From Rhynchopus euleeides (taxonomy: Eukaryota; Euglenozoa; Diplonemea; Diplonemida; Diplonemidae): a DNA stretch of 64,000 nt. The stretch spans positions 930,001 to 994,000 of the forward strand of contig OY723300.1 of the NCBI GenBank assembly GCA_963210315.1. The letters are read 5' to 3'. Below, piece by piece: positions 37,497 through 47,120 of the stretch (within the stretch, counting starts at the first letter, position 1; each line of letters opens with the position of its first letter). The position numbers and the translations under genes are program-made. The notes beneath the pieces were generated by a model, which was not told the DNA's origin, did no database searches, and saw only the letters and a program-made list of their open reading frames with translations.

Positions 37497-40400
37497 ATGG
37501 CGACCGGATTCAACGCCTCCTTCCGCCCGGGGGGGCTTCTGGAGATCCAGAAGAACACAGCGATGCGCCTCCGGCCCCTCGGGAGGTACTGCACCGGGCA
37601 GCAGGGCAACGCCAAGAAGATCGTCACCCTGACGGACCCCCGCGATGGCAAGGCGGTGCAGGGGGATCACGCGCCCAAGCCGCCGTCCCGGAGGAATGTG
37701 AAGAGCCGCGTCCCGACATTCAAGAGACGCGCGGCCCGCAGGGACAGCGCGAAGCAGCCTGAGGTGCACCATCAGCCCAAGAGCGAGCACCTTCTCTCGG
37801 GGGCACGCAAGCTCCGCCACTGCGTGACTGCGGTCCGCGCAGCGGTGCGTTGGATGAAGGGCAGCGAGGAGACCTCCCTCTCCCCAGGCGAGGCGCAGCG
37901 GATCGAGCGGCTCTACACCTCCGCCCTGCAGGCAGGCGCAGACCTGTCCAGCTCTGGCGGCATCCTCCTCTTCCTGAACAGCATCGGCTTCCCAAGTAGC
38001 GAAGAGGAGCTCGCAAAATATTTTTCACGCATCTTCTTCAAGGAAGGTGTCATGCCGATCCCCCTCCACGCCCTGAAGGCGATTGTGCGGAACAGGGGGT
38101 CGCAGGGGGTGGCATCTGAGTTCAGCCAGAGCAACGTGCGTGAGACTTTCAAGGCGCTGAGCGGTGGGGGCCCTTCCGTCTCACGGGAGGACGTGGAGCT
38201 GTGGATCCGCAACGCGCATAACATCGGCGTGTGCTTCCAAGGCGAGAGCCTCCTCGAGGGGGTGGGTGCGGCGGTTGAGTATCCCGCTTTCAAGGCGCTG
38301 TTCCAAGGGGTGGGGGCCCAAGAGCACCCCGACCTGCACGTGTCACCCGCAGAGTGGGGTGTGGGCGGGGACGGGTTCGCTCCGGAGGCGGAGGCGGAGC
38401 CTGAGGCGGAGATGAAGAAGTCGAAGAAGGGGCAGTACAGAGGGTCGGTCGCGGCGTTGGATGGGGGCGCTGCGGCGGATCTGGTGTCGCCGACGCGGGC
38501 TGGGGGGAGCAGGCGGAAGCGGGATTCAGAGATGGTGTCGACGCTGCATCAGCTGAAGGCGCAGACCCTGGAGTGGCTGACGATGTCCGACAGAGAGGCG
38601 CCTGGCAGCGCTGCGTCTGGGGTGCTGTCGCCGCCCTTGCGGCGCAATATGGCAAAGCCTGTGCGGCTTGTTCCTGCAGAGCCGATACCAGATGGCACGC
38701 CAGTCCCGGCGGCAAAATTTATGAGGCACGCCCCACAGCCTGCTGCTTCCGCTCGGCTGCCCGCCCCGCCGGCCCGCGCGGTGGTTCCGGTGAAGGCGTC
38801 GCCGAAACCGCTGCCACCCGTGCCTCTGGCGCAGAGCGCCTTGGGGACGGCAGGGCGATGGCAGGGCATACCTTCGGCAGCTGCAGAGGCAGCCCTGCGG
38901 CCCATCCCTCCCCAGCGGCCTGCAGCTGCGGGGGAGAAGGTGCGTCTGGTATGTTGGGAGGAGGGGTGTGTGGTGTGTGGAGATCACATCAAGAGGGCGG
39001 TCAAGTGCTCGGTGTGTGTCTACACTAATATAAAAAGATTCGCGTGTGTGTGTGGAGGGGCAGTGGGGGGGGGGGGGGGGTGGCGGCAGGGTTGCCCCGG
39101 TGCAACATGCGTTGAGGAAGGGTGTGTGTGTGTGTGGTTATAAAGTTTTAAGGCGGTGTCGCCCTGCACGGGCAGTAGCACCTCCCCTTCAGTATCGCAC
39201 TCCCGAAGGATTCCCCAACACGACGTGACACCGGTTTCGACGCGTACTCTTCGTACCCCTCCCCCCGGCCGCGTCTCTTCAGCGAAGAACCGGGGATAAT
39301 CGGACCAGGGCTAGCTAAACCCTGGTGGTGTCACGGGTGGGGTTGGAGAGGGAGAAAAGGAAGAAATGAAGTTGCGAAAAAGTCAAACACTGACACGTGA
39401 AATCAATAAAAAGGGTGGTATATATCGCCCCCTTGCTGCGACGAAGACACTAAATAGTCAGGCCGCTTCAAGAGTCTTGAGGGCTTGAAGGAAGAAACAG
39501 GTTGCTGATGAGTCTCAGGAGCAGGCACCTTTTGTCCGCCCACATGACCTTCGCCCGAAGGCGAACCTCGTCCAGCTTGGCTCGATTGCCACAGAGAAGG
39601 GGATCATTCTCCGCTGTGGTGAACATCTTAAAAACCGAGGGTGCAGAGGTGGGGCAGCCCACTGGTGCGACAGCAGGCCGCCCCCGGATAGCTATAACTA
39701 GTGCATAGGAAGCATACGACGGCACACGCAACAGATGCCGAAGGCACAACGGCGGGTCACTTTTAACCACCAGAGGAGTGGCACTCCCGAGGGGTGGGGT
39801 AGGGGGGAAGTCACAACACTTTCGAAGGAAGTAAAGGGGCAAATGGGATGTTTTGTGCAAGGTAGAAAGGAAGTCACAACATGAGGCAGGGGGGATTGCT
39901 CATCAGGCCTGGGGGAATAGAGGGTTTGTGTGTGGTTATAAAGTTTTAAGGCGGTGTCGCCCTGCACGGGCAGTAGCACCTCCCCTTCAGTATCGCACTC
40001 CCGAAGGATTCCCCAACACGACGTGACACCGGTTTCGACGCGTACTCTTCGTACCCCTCCCCCCGGCCGCGTCTCTTCAGCGAAGAACCGGGGATAATCG
40101 GACCAGGGCTAGCTAAACCCTGGTGGTGTCACGGGTGGGGTTGGAGAGGGAGAAAAGGAAGAAATGAAGTTGCGAAAAAGTCAAACACTGACACGTGAAA
40201 TCAATAAAAAAGCGGTATATATCGCCCCCTTGCTGCGACAAAGACACTAAATAGTCAGGCCGCTCCAAGAGTCTTGAGGGCTTGTGTGTGTGTGTGTGTG
40301 GTTATAAAGTTTTAAGGCGGTGTCGCCCTGCACGGGCAGTAGCACCTCCCCTTCAGTATCGCACTCCCGAAGGATTCCCCAACACGACGTGACACCGGTT

Positions 40401-43400
40401 TCGACGCGTACTCTTCGTACCCCTCCCCCCGGCCGCGTCTCTTCAGCGAAGAACCGGGGATAATCGGACCAGGGCTAGCTAAACCCTGGTGGTGTCACGG
40501 GTGGGGTTGGAGAGGGAGAAAAGGAAGAAATGAAGTTGCGAAAAAGTCAAACACTGACACGTGAAATCAATAAAAACATGGTATGACAAAGATCTTGCAA
40601 GAAATGCTAAGATATCTCGAAATTTCTTAAGACGTCTTAATGTAATGCCGAAAGGGCTATTTCTTAAAGATTTCTTACTGATTTCTTAAGACGTGTTTCT
40701 TAATGCCTAGCATTTTAATGTCCATCATTCTGAAAAAGATCTTAAAAGATCTTTTTCAGAATGATGGACATTTTTAATGCTGGGAGATATGGAAATAATG
40801 TCCATCATTTCATTAAGAAATCTTAAGAAATCCTGCATTTCTTAAAAATAATGGGGGTCATTAATTTAAGAAATTTAATGCAGCACCTGCATTAAGACGT
40901 CTTAAGAAAGAAGTGAAAAGATCCTTTTCTTATTAAGACCTTTGTCATACCATGTAAAAAGGGTGGTATATATCGCCCCCTTGCTGCGACGAAGACACTA
41001 AATAGTCAGGCCGCTTCAAGAGTCTTGAGGGCTTGAAGGAAGAAACAGGTTGCTGATGAGTCTCAGGAGCAGGCACCTTTTGTCCGCCCACATGACCTTC
41101 GCCCGAAGGCGAACCTCGTCCAGCTTGGCTCGATCGCCACAGAGAAGGGGATCATTCTCCGCTGTGGTGAACATCTTAAAAACCGAGGGTGCAGAGGTGG
41201 GGCAGCCCACTGGTGCGACAGCAGGCCGCCCCCGGATAGCTATAACTAGTGCATAGGAAGCATACGACGGCACACGCAACAGATGCCGAAGGCACAACGG
41301 CGGGTCACTTTTAACCACCAGAGGAGTGGCACTCCCGAGGGGTGGGGTAGGGGGGAAGTCACAACACTTTCGAAGGAAGTAAAGGGGCAAATGGGATGTT
41401 TTGTGCAAGGTAGAAAGGAAGTCACAACATGAGGCAGGGGGGATTGCTCATCAGGCCTGGGGGAATAGAGGGTTTGTGTGTGGTTATAAAGTTTTAAGGC
41501 GGTGTCGCCCTGCACGGGCAGTAGCACCTCCCCTTCAGTATCGCACTCCCGAAGGATTCCCCAACACGACGTGACACCGGTTTCGACGCGTACTCTTCGT
41601 ACCCCTCCCCCCGGCCGCGTCTCTTCAGCGAAGAACCGGGGATAATCGGACCAGGGCTAGCTAAACCCTGGTGGTGTCACGGGTGGGGTTGGAGAGGGAG
41701 AAAAGGAAGAAATGAAGTTGCGAAAAAGTCAAACACTGACACGTGAAATCAATAAAAAAGCGGTATATATCGCCCCCTTGCTGCGACAAAGACACTAAAT
41801 AGTCAGGCCGCTCCAAGAGTCTTGAGGGCTTGTGTGTGTGTGTGTGTGGTTATAAAGTTTTAAGGCGGTGTCGCCCTGCACGGGCAGTAGCACCTCCCCT
41901 TCAGTATCGCACTCCCGAAGGATTCCCCAACACGACGTGACACCGGTTTCGACGCGTACTCTTCGTACCCCTCCCCCCGGCCGCGTCTCTTCAGCGAAGA
42001 ACCGGGGATAATCGGACCAGGGCTAGCTAAACCCTGGTGGTGTCACGGGTGGGGTTGGAGAGGGAGAAAAGGAAGAAATGAAGTTGCGAAAAAGTCAAAC
42101 ACTGACACGTGAAATCAATAAAAACATGGTATGACAAAGATCTTGCAAGAAATGCTAAGATATCTCGAAATTTCTTAAGACGTCTTAATGTAATGCCGAA
42201 AGGGCTATTTCTTAAAGATTTCTTACTGATTTCTTAAGACGTGTTTCTTAATGCCTAGCATTTTAATGTCCATCATTCTGAAAAAGATCTTAAAAGATCT
42301 TTTTCAGAATGATGGACATTTTTAATGCTGGGAGATATGGAAATAATGTCCATCATTTCATTAAGAAATCTTAAGAAATCCTGCATTTCTTAAAAATAAT
42401 GGGGGTCATTAATTTAAGAAATTTAATGCAGCACCTGCATTAAGACGTCTTAAGAAAGAAGTGAAAAGATCCTTTTCTTATTAAGACCTTTGTCATACCA
42501 TGTAAAAAGGGTGGTATATATCGCCCCCTTGCTGCGACGAAGACACTAAATAGTCAGGCCGCTTCAAGAGTCTTGAGGGCTTGAAGGAAGAAACAGGTTG
42601 CTGATGAGTCTCAGGAGCAGGCACCTTTTGTCCGCCCACATGACCTTCGCCCGAAGGCGAACCTCGTCCAGCTTGGCTCGATCGCCACAGAGAAGGGGAT
42701 CATTCTCCGCTGTGGTGAACATCTTAAAAACCGAGGGTGCAGAGGTGGGGCAGCCCACTGGTGCGACAGCAGGCCGCCCCCGGATAGCTATAACTAGTGC
42801 ATAGGAAGCATACGACGGCACACGCAACAGATGCCGAAGGCACAACGGCGGGTCACTTTTAACCACCAGAGGAGTGGCACTCCCGAGGGGTGGGGTAGGG
42901 GGGAAGTCACAACACTTTCGAAGGAAGTAAAGGGGCAAATGGGATGTTTTGTGCAAGGTAGAAAGGAAGTCACAACATGAGGCAGGGGGGATTGCTCATC
43001 AGGCCTGGGGGAATAGAGGGTTTGTGTGTGGTTATAAAGTTTTAAGGCGGTGTCGCCCTGCACGGGCAGTAGCACCTCCCCTTCAGTATCGCACTCCCGA
43101 AGGATTCCCCAACACGACGTGACACCGGTTTCGACGCGTACTCTTCGTACCCCTCCCCCCGGCCGCGTCTCTTCAGCGAAGAACCGGGGATAATCGGACC
43201 AGGGCTAGCTAAACCCTGGTGGTGTCACGGGTGGGGTTGGAGAGGGAGAAAAGGAAGAAATGAAGTTGCGAAAAAGTCAAACACTGACACGTGAAATCAA
43301 TAAAAAAGCGGTATATATCGCCCCCTTGCTGCGACAAAGACACTAAATAGTCAGGCCGCTTCAAGAGTCTTGAGGGCTTGTGTGTGTGTGTGTGTGTTTG

Positions 43401-43558
43401 GGGGCGGGGCGGGGTGTGTTCCATTGTGGTATCCACCTGCACAGAACGGCCCCAAGTCTGTTGGGATGTATACGGCAAAGACGTTCGCGACGAGGCGCCA
43501 CGAGCTGCGGGTGAGCATGCTGGAGGGAACACGGTCTGAACAGGCGGTAGGGGGCTGA
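37497..43558 (+). CDS. basic/Pro-rich protein of unknown function, two exons around a repeat-filled intron
   Basis: Exon 1 is 37497-38948 (484 codons). The frame then runs into GTATGTTGGG, matching the GTATG donors of other introns here. A candidate last exon at 43445-43558 follows CACCTGCACAG, keeps phase 0 and encodes NGPKSVGMYTAKTFATRRHE and 17 more residues before TGA. The intron would be 4496 bp and contain the whole repeat array. The product would be 521 aa. The N-terminus is basic (SRRNVKSRVPTFKRRAARRD). Residues about 115-255 are helical and EF-hand-like in pattern (FLNSIGFPSSEEELAKYFSR, SREDVELWI) without canonical calcium loops. The rest is Ala/Pro-rich. No family is recognised. Exon 1 is solid; the exon join is an inference. 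Confidence 0.6.
39225..39335 (+). ncRNA. candidate cloverleaf-like structured RNA within R unit (copy 1)
   Basis: Predicted by eye. P1 pairs GTGACACC (39225-39232) with GGTGTCAC (39327-39334), extendable by one C-G pair. Inside are three hairpins. P2 is GTAC-TCTTC-GTAC (39244-39256). P3 is CCCCGG/CCGGGG (39263-39268 with 39290-39295) carrying an inner TCTTC-AGC-GAAGA stem-loop. P4 is CCAGGG/CCCTGG (39305-39310 with 39320-39325). The same elements are in R2-R6 and in the distant R7 (about 60700-60812). It is not a tRNA (no anticodon or T-arm consensus) and not a known class to me. Whether it is transcribed, and whether it is a ribozyme, is unknown. Confidence 0.45.
40576..40955. mobile_element. 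380-bp MITE/foldback element, copy 1
   Basis: Ends are ACATGGTATGACAAAGATCT / AGACCTTTGTCATACCATGT, inverted with one mismatch, inserted in the A-run of R3 (AATCAATAAAA | AAAAAGGG), so the likely TSD is an A-run. The interior is AT-rich and built of palindromic words AAGATCTT, AAGACGTCTT and AAGAAATTTCTTAAG, plus a perfect arm around AAAAGATCTTAAAAGATCTTTT (about 40735-40757). No ORF is present. Confidence 0.88.
42124..42503. mobile_element. 380-bp MITE/foldback element, copy 2
   Basis: Same element as 40576-40955 at exactly +1548 bp. It was therefore copied by the tandem duplication, not inserted independently. Confidence 0.88.
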
Positions 43559-43723
43559 GCTTTTCCAAGCGCAGCAGTAGTCATCGCATCGCAGTGCCTT
43601 GTGTCGGAGTGGGAGGAGTGCATTACAGAGGGGTTTTGCCACTTGCTGAGGATGGTGTGCGTAGGGGGCAAGGGGCGGCACATCACCACCACCCTGCAGA
43701 ACACTCCGACAATAGCCAACACA

Positions 43724-44242
43724 ATGATGAAGGCGGTGTGCCTGTTCGCCATGGTGGCGGTTGCATCCGGAAAGGGTATCGAGGTGTCGCGCACGGTGAC
43801 GCACATCATTGCTGGCGGTGCTGGGCAGCTGTTCGCGTCCCCCGGGTGCAAGACGACTGACGAGTACGGGTCGAACGACTGCTCCTTCACGTGGGGCCAG
43901 AGCCTGACGGTGAACGCGAACGCGACTCTGCCTGAGGCGATCTCGACCGGTACGACTGTGGACGTGGACCTGAAGATCGACGGGCTCATCTCCTTCAAGG
44001 TGACGTGCCCTGTGTGCGGCGGGTTCTGCGCCTTCGAGGTGCCTGTGGTGAAGAAGCCGGTGAACGTGACGCTGCCCGACTGCCCGCTTGTGCCTGCTGG
44101 CCCGTACACCAACACCACGACGGTGGAGCTGCCGTCTGACGACCCGTCCCCCGTGTCTGCCTCGTTCAAGGGGACGGCGACGCTGAAGGACCCCTCCGGC
44201 ACGGTGCTGCTGGCTGTGGACCTGAACGGCAAGCTGTCATAA
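43724..44242 (+). CDS. secreted ML-domain-like protein, copy 1
   Basis: 172 aa starting MMKAVCLFAMVAVASGKGIE, a clear signal peptide cleaved near residue 17. The mature chain has three Cys pairs (PGCKTTDEYGSNDC, CPVCGGFC, PDCPLVPAGPY) and all-beta character. The region DCPLVPAGPYTNTTTVELP ... SFKGTATLKDPSGT resembles the MD-2/NPC2 (ML) lipid-binding fold, where CP-x-x-xG-x-Y is followed by paired strands. Assignment is by pattern and moderate. It has several N-glycosylation sites (NAT, NVT, NTT). It differs from copy 2 only by silent changes. Confidence 0.8.
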   Translation: MMKAVCLFAMVAVASGKGIEVSRTVTHIIAGGAGQLFASPGCKTTDEYGSNDCSFTWGQSLTVNANATLPEAISTGTTVDVDLKIDGLISFKVTCPVCGGFCAFEVPVVKKPVNVTLPDCPLVPAGPYTNTTTVELPSDDPSPVSASFKGTATLKDPSGTVLLAVDLNGKLS

Positions 44243-44683
44243 GCAGGATGATGTGATGTGATGTGTGACGATCGTCAATGACGTGACTGCATTCTGCCCC
44301 AAATTTGTTTTTGCTTTGTGCACAGAGCAACTCGTCCCTCTGTCTCATGTGGTAACGTGTCTTCTGTGGTAACGATCTCTGCACAGGTCGCGCCAAGACC
44401 TGTGCCTGTCCCACTTGTGGGCTTCTTCCGTGTAAGGTGCACATGTCACTGGCATTGTGCCTTGCACACTATTTATGAACTTTCGTCCGTGCCAGTTTTT
44501 TGAGTGGTGACGACGTGTAACATGATCTGAACAGAACCAGCAGCCCCCCGCATATTCTTCTTGTCGTTGCTTGCGTGTGTCACGAAGCCTGCAGTGGACG
44601 GCGTAATGATCCTGTGCCGTTGCGTGCATTCAACACTACAGACACACCCCTGCAGAACGCACCCCACAACCACAACCAACACA
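44243..44683. other. spacer between ML-like copies 1 and 2
   Basis: 3' flank beginning AAGCAGGATGATGTGATG. The part AATGACGTGACTGCATTCTG is also repeated downstream of copy 2, so the duplicated block extends past the stop codon. An acceptor-like CACACCCCTGCAG lies 30 bp before the copy-2 ATG. Confidence 0.5.
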
Positions 44684-45202
44684 ATGATGAAGGCGGTGTG
44701 CCTGTTCGCCATGGTGGCGGTTGCATCCGGAAAGGGTATCGAGGTGTCGCGCACGGTGACGCACATCATCGCTGGCGGTGCTGGGCAGCTGTTCGCGTCC
44801 CCCGGGTGCAAGACGACTGACGAGTACGGGTCGAACGACTGCTCCTTCACGTGGGGCCAGAGCCTGACGGTGAACGCGAACGCGACTCTGCCTGAGGCGA
44901 TCTCGACCGGTACGACTGTGGACGTGGACCTGAAGATCGACGGGCTCATCTCCTTCAAGGTGACGTGCCCTGTGTGCGGCGGGTTCTGCGCCTTCGAGGT
45001 GCCTGTGGTGAAGAAGCCGGTGAACGTGACGCTGCCCGACTGCCCGCTTGTGCCTGCTGGCCCGTACACCAACACCACGACGGTGGAGCTGCCGTCTGAC
45101 GACCCGTCCCCCGTGTCTGCCTCATTCAAGGGGACGGCGACGCTGAAGGACCCCTCCGGCACGGTGCTGCTGGCTGTGGACCTGAACGGCAAGCTGTCAT
45201 AA
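44684..45202 (+). CDS. secreted ML-domain-like protein, copy 2
   Basis: 172 aa, protein identical to copy 1 (43724-44242). Only silent third-position differences were noticed (e.g. ATT/ATC at the ninth residue after VSRTV, TCG/TCA near the C-terminus). The signal peptide, Cys pairs and acceptor-like CTGCAG with AAC upstream are shared, but the more distal 5' sequence differs. This places the duplication breakpoint just upstream of the gene. Confidence 0.8.
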   Translation: MMKAVCLFAMVAVASGKGIEVSRTVTHIIAGGAGQLFASPGCKTTDEYGSNDCSFTWGQSLTVNANATLPEAISTGTTVDVDLKIDGLISFKVTCPVCGGFCAFEVPVVKKPVNVTLPDCPLVPAGPYTNTTTVELPSDDPSPVSASFKGTATLKDPSGTVLLAVDLNGKLS

Positions 45203-45654
45203 GCAGGACGTGATGTGTGGCGATCGTCAATGACGTGACTGCATTCTGCCCCAAATTTGTTTGTTTCTGCACCAAGGGTCTTCGCTGTGCGTGCTGAGGA
45301 GTGCGTCTTGGCGCATGTGTTCTGTTTGTGAGAACAGCGCGGAAGGCTGCCGAAACTTGCTGAACAGCAAACTTGGCGCACAGCGAAGACCCCTGAGCAA
45401 CTCTGCCACATCAAGTGGCTCGTATGTCCCACTCCCTGTAGCCGTGTCTTGTGGGGCCTCTTGCCCCCAACGTGTGCGCAAGTCCCGCGTGTTGAATGTG
45501 TTCCCCTGAAGTCGTCGGCCTGCCCCCCCTCATGCCTGGAGGCATTTCTGAGACTGTTTGCATCAGCGGGTCTTGTGTGTCCACACCACACCACACACCA
45601 CCCATCCTCACACCACAGCCTCTTCCGTCTCCACCACCACCTCGCACACTCAAG

Positions 45655-46170
45655 ATGATGAAGGCGGTGTGTCTGTTTGCCGTGGTTGCGGCTGCGTTCG
45701 GCCACGGGCTGGAGGTGACCCGCACGGTGAAGGAGATTATGGCTGGCGGGAGCGCACAGGTGTTCGCGTCCCCCGGGTGCAAGAAGACCGACCAGTACGG
45801 GTCGAACGACTGCGAGTTCGCGTGGGGCCAGAAGCTGACGGCCCACGTGAACGCGACGCTCCCCGAGGCGGTGGACGCGGGGGCGAAGCTGGACGTGGAC
45901 CTGAAGGTTGACGGGATGATCCCGTTCAAGTTCACGTGCCCCGCGTGCGGCGGGCAGTGCAGCTTCGAGGTCCCGATTGTGAAGAAGAAGGTGGAGTTCG
46001 CGCTGCCCGCCTGCCCGCTGCTGCCTGCCGGCCCGTACAGCAACGTGACGACGGTGGAGCTGCCGTCGAAGGACCCGTCCCCCGTGTCGGTGTCCTTCAA
46101 GGGGACGGTCACGGTGAAGGACGCTGCCGGCAAGACCATCGTTGAGGTGGAGGTGCAGGGGAAGCTGTAG
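45655..46170 (+). CDS. secreted ML-domain-like protein, copy 3 (subtype B)
   Basis: 171 aa, MMKAVCLFAVVAAAFGHGLE signal peptide. Roughly two-thirds identical to copies 1 and 2: all Cys and the CPxxPAGPY segment are kept, with charge changes in the middle (KKKVEFALPACPLLPAGPYS). The 5' leader contains CACACCACAG and CTCTTCCGTCTCCACCACCA, shared almost exactly with copy 4 at 53024. Confidence 0.8.
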   Translation: MMKAVCLFAVVAAAFGHGLEVTRTVKEIMAGGSAQVFASPGCKKTDQYGSNDCEFAWGQKLTAHVNATLPEAVDAGAKLDVDLKVDGMIPFKFTCPACGGQCSFEVPIVKKKVEFALPACPLLPAGPYSNVTTVELPSKDPSPVSVSFKGTVTVKDAAGKTIVEVEVQGKL

Positions 46171-47120
46171 GTGCAGCCCCGTCTTCACCCTGTGTCCTGA
46201 AATGGACACCATCTTCTCTTTGTGTTGTGTTGTGCCTCTATTCGGCAGAGGAATGGGGAAGCGTTCAGTAATTGTTGCGACCCAGCCATGACACGACTGC
46301 GCTGGGCAAGGCCGTACCACCTACCCCGAGAAACAAAGCCAAACACGAAAAGAACACTGTCCTGCCGAATGGGTGTTGTCGTGGAGGCACTGCCTCTCAT
46401 GCTGTGTTGTTTGTGTTGTTTTGTGTCGTGGCAGTGTCCCAACAAGCAGTGCACGGCTGTGTGCCAGCTGCTTTCGAATGCTGCCGACTCACACGTCGGT
46501 CGCACGAAGCCAGCGCCGCCTGCCCTGCAAGGTGCTGACTGCCACGGCATGCACCCCGCGCCCCTGCTCCCCTCCCCTGTCCCGCGGCCCTGCGAGCGCC
46601 TCTCGGCGTGGTGCTCCGTGTGCCGCTTCTGTGTCCCCGCTGGCGGCAGAACGCTGTGCTCATGACCTCTGCGTCTCTGCCGCCCTGCTGGTGAATTGCA
46701 GCTCCCATTACATAGATTCGTTGCTGATGCTGCCCTTTCCAGAACACACCGTGTGTTGCAGCGAAAAAGCGACCGTGCGCTTGATTGCCACACGCATCCC
46801 ACACAACGGCATCTTTTGCACAGTTCTGAACAGTGCAGCCGAACACAGAAGGTTGTGCCGAATCATTGAGCAGGCCTCTTCCTGTCATGTGTTCGCCATG
46901 GTGTTGGTTATGTCATGCAAGCGAAGGTGACCCTGCCCACACCCCTGCCCGATTGCTCCGTATACATGTGTCAGTGTGCTTCGCAGATCATGTCCCGAGA
47001 CAAACCCGCCCCCCACCCCCCCCGTCTATCGCGGGCTGCACTTCACTTCTCATCCTCACAGGCGGCCTTGCCCCAAGCCTGTCTGCTCGCACCCTCAGGT
47101 GCTGCCAAGACAGCAACACC
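46171..47120. other. intergenic, 3' flank shared with ML copy 4
   Basis: Segments such as GGCTTTCGAATGCTGCC / CACGAAGCCAGC-type sequence (about 46470-46520) reappear after copy 4 (about 53665-53720), so the duplicated block includes flanking DNA. AAGCGAAGGTGACCCTGCCC (about 46919) also recurs near 51748. The region ends in acceptor-like CTTCTCATCCTCACAG before the next gene. Confidence 0.5.

Larger units (their letters stand above)
39136..43379 (+). repeat. 1548-bp-period tandem array (six R units, three I units)
   Basis: Order: R1 39136-39486, I1 39487-39933, R2 39934-40283, R3 40300-41034 (with insertion), I2 41035-41481, R4 41482-41831, R5 41848-42582 (with insertion), I3 42583-43029, R6 43030-43379. 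The period I+R+R(insert) is exactly 1548 bp: three R-containing landmarks each recur at +1548. R units are flanked by TG repeats. The copies differ at very few positions, so amplification is recent. Open frames inside I (about 39468-39860 on the minus strand and copies) look like chance frames. Confidence 0.92.

Noticed and set aside
39500..39530. CTGATGAG string suggesting a hammerhead ribozyme in the I unit
   Set aside because: No matching CGAAAC strand or closing stems at hammerhead spacing.
39468..39860. 130-aa minus-strand ORF repeated three times at 1548-bp spacing
   Set aside because: Conservation is explained by the recent tandem duplication at DNA level; no domain, no start context, and the sense strand also stays open by chance.
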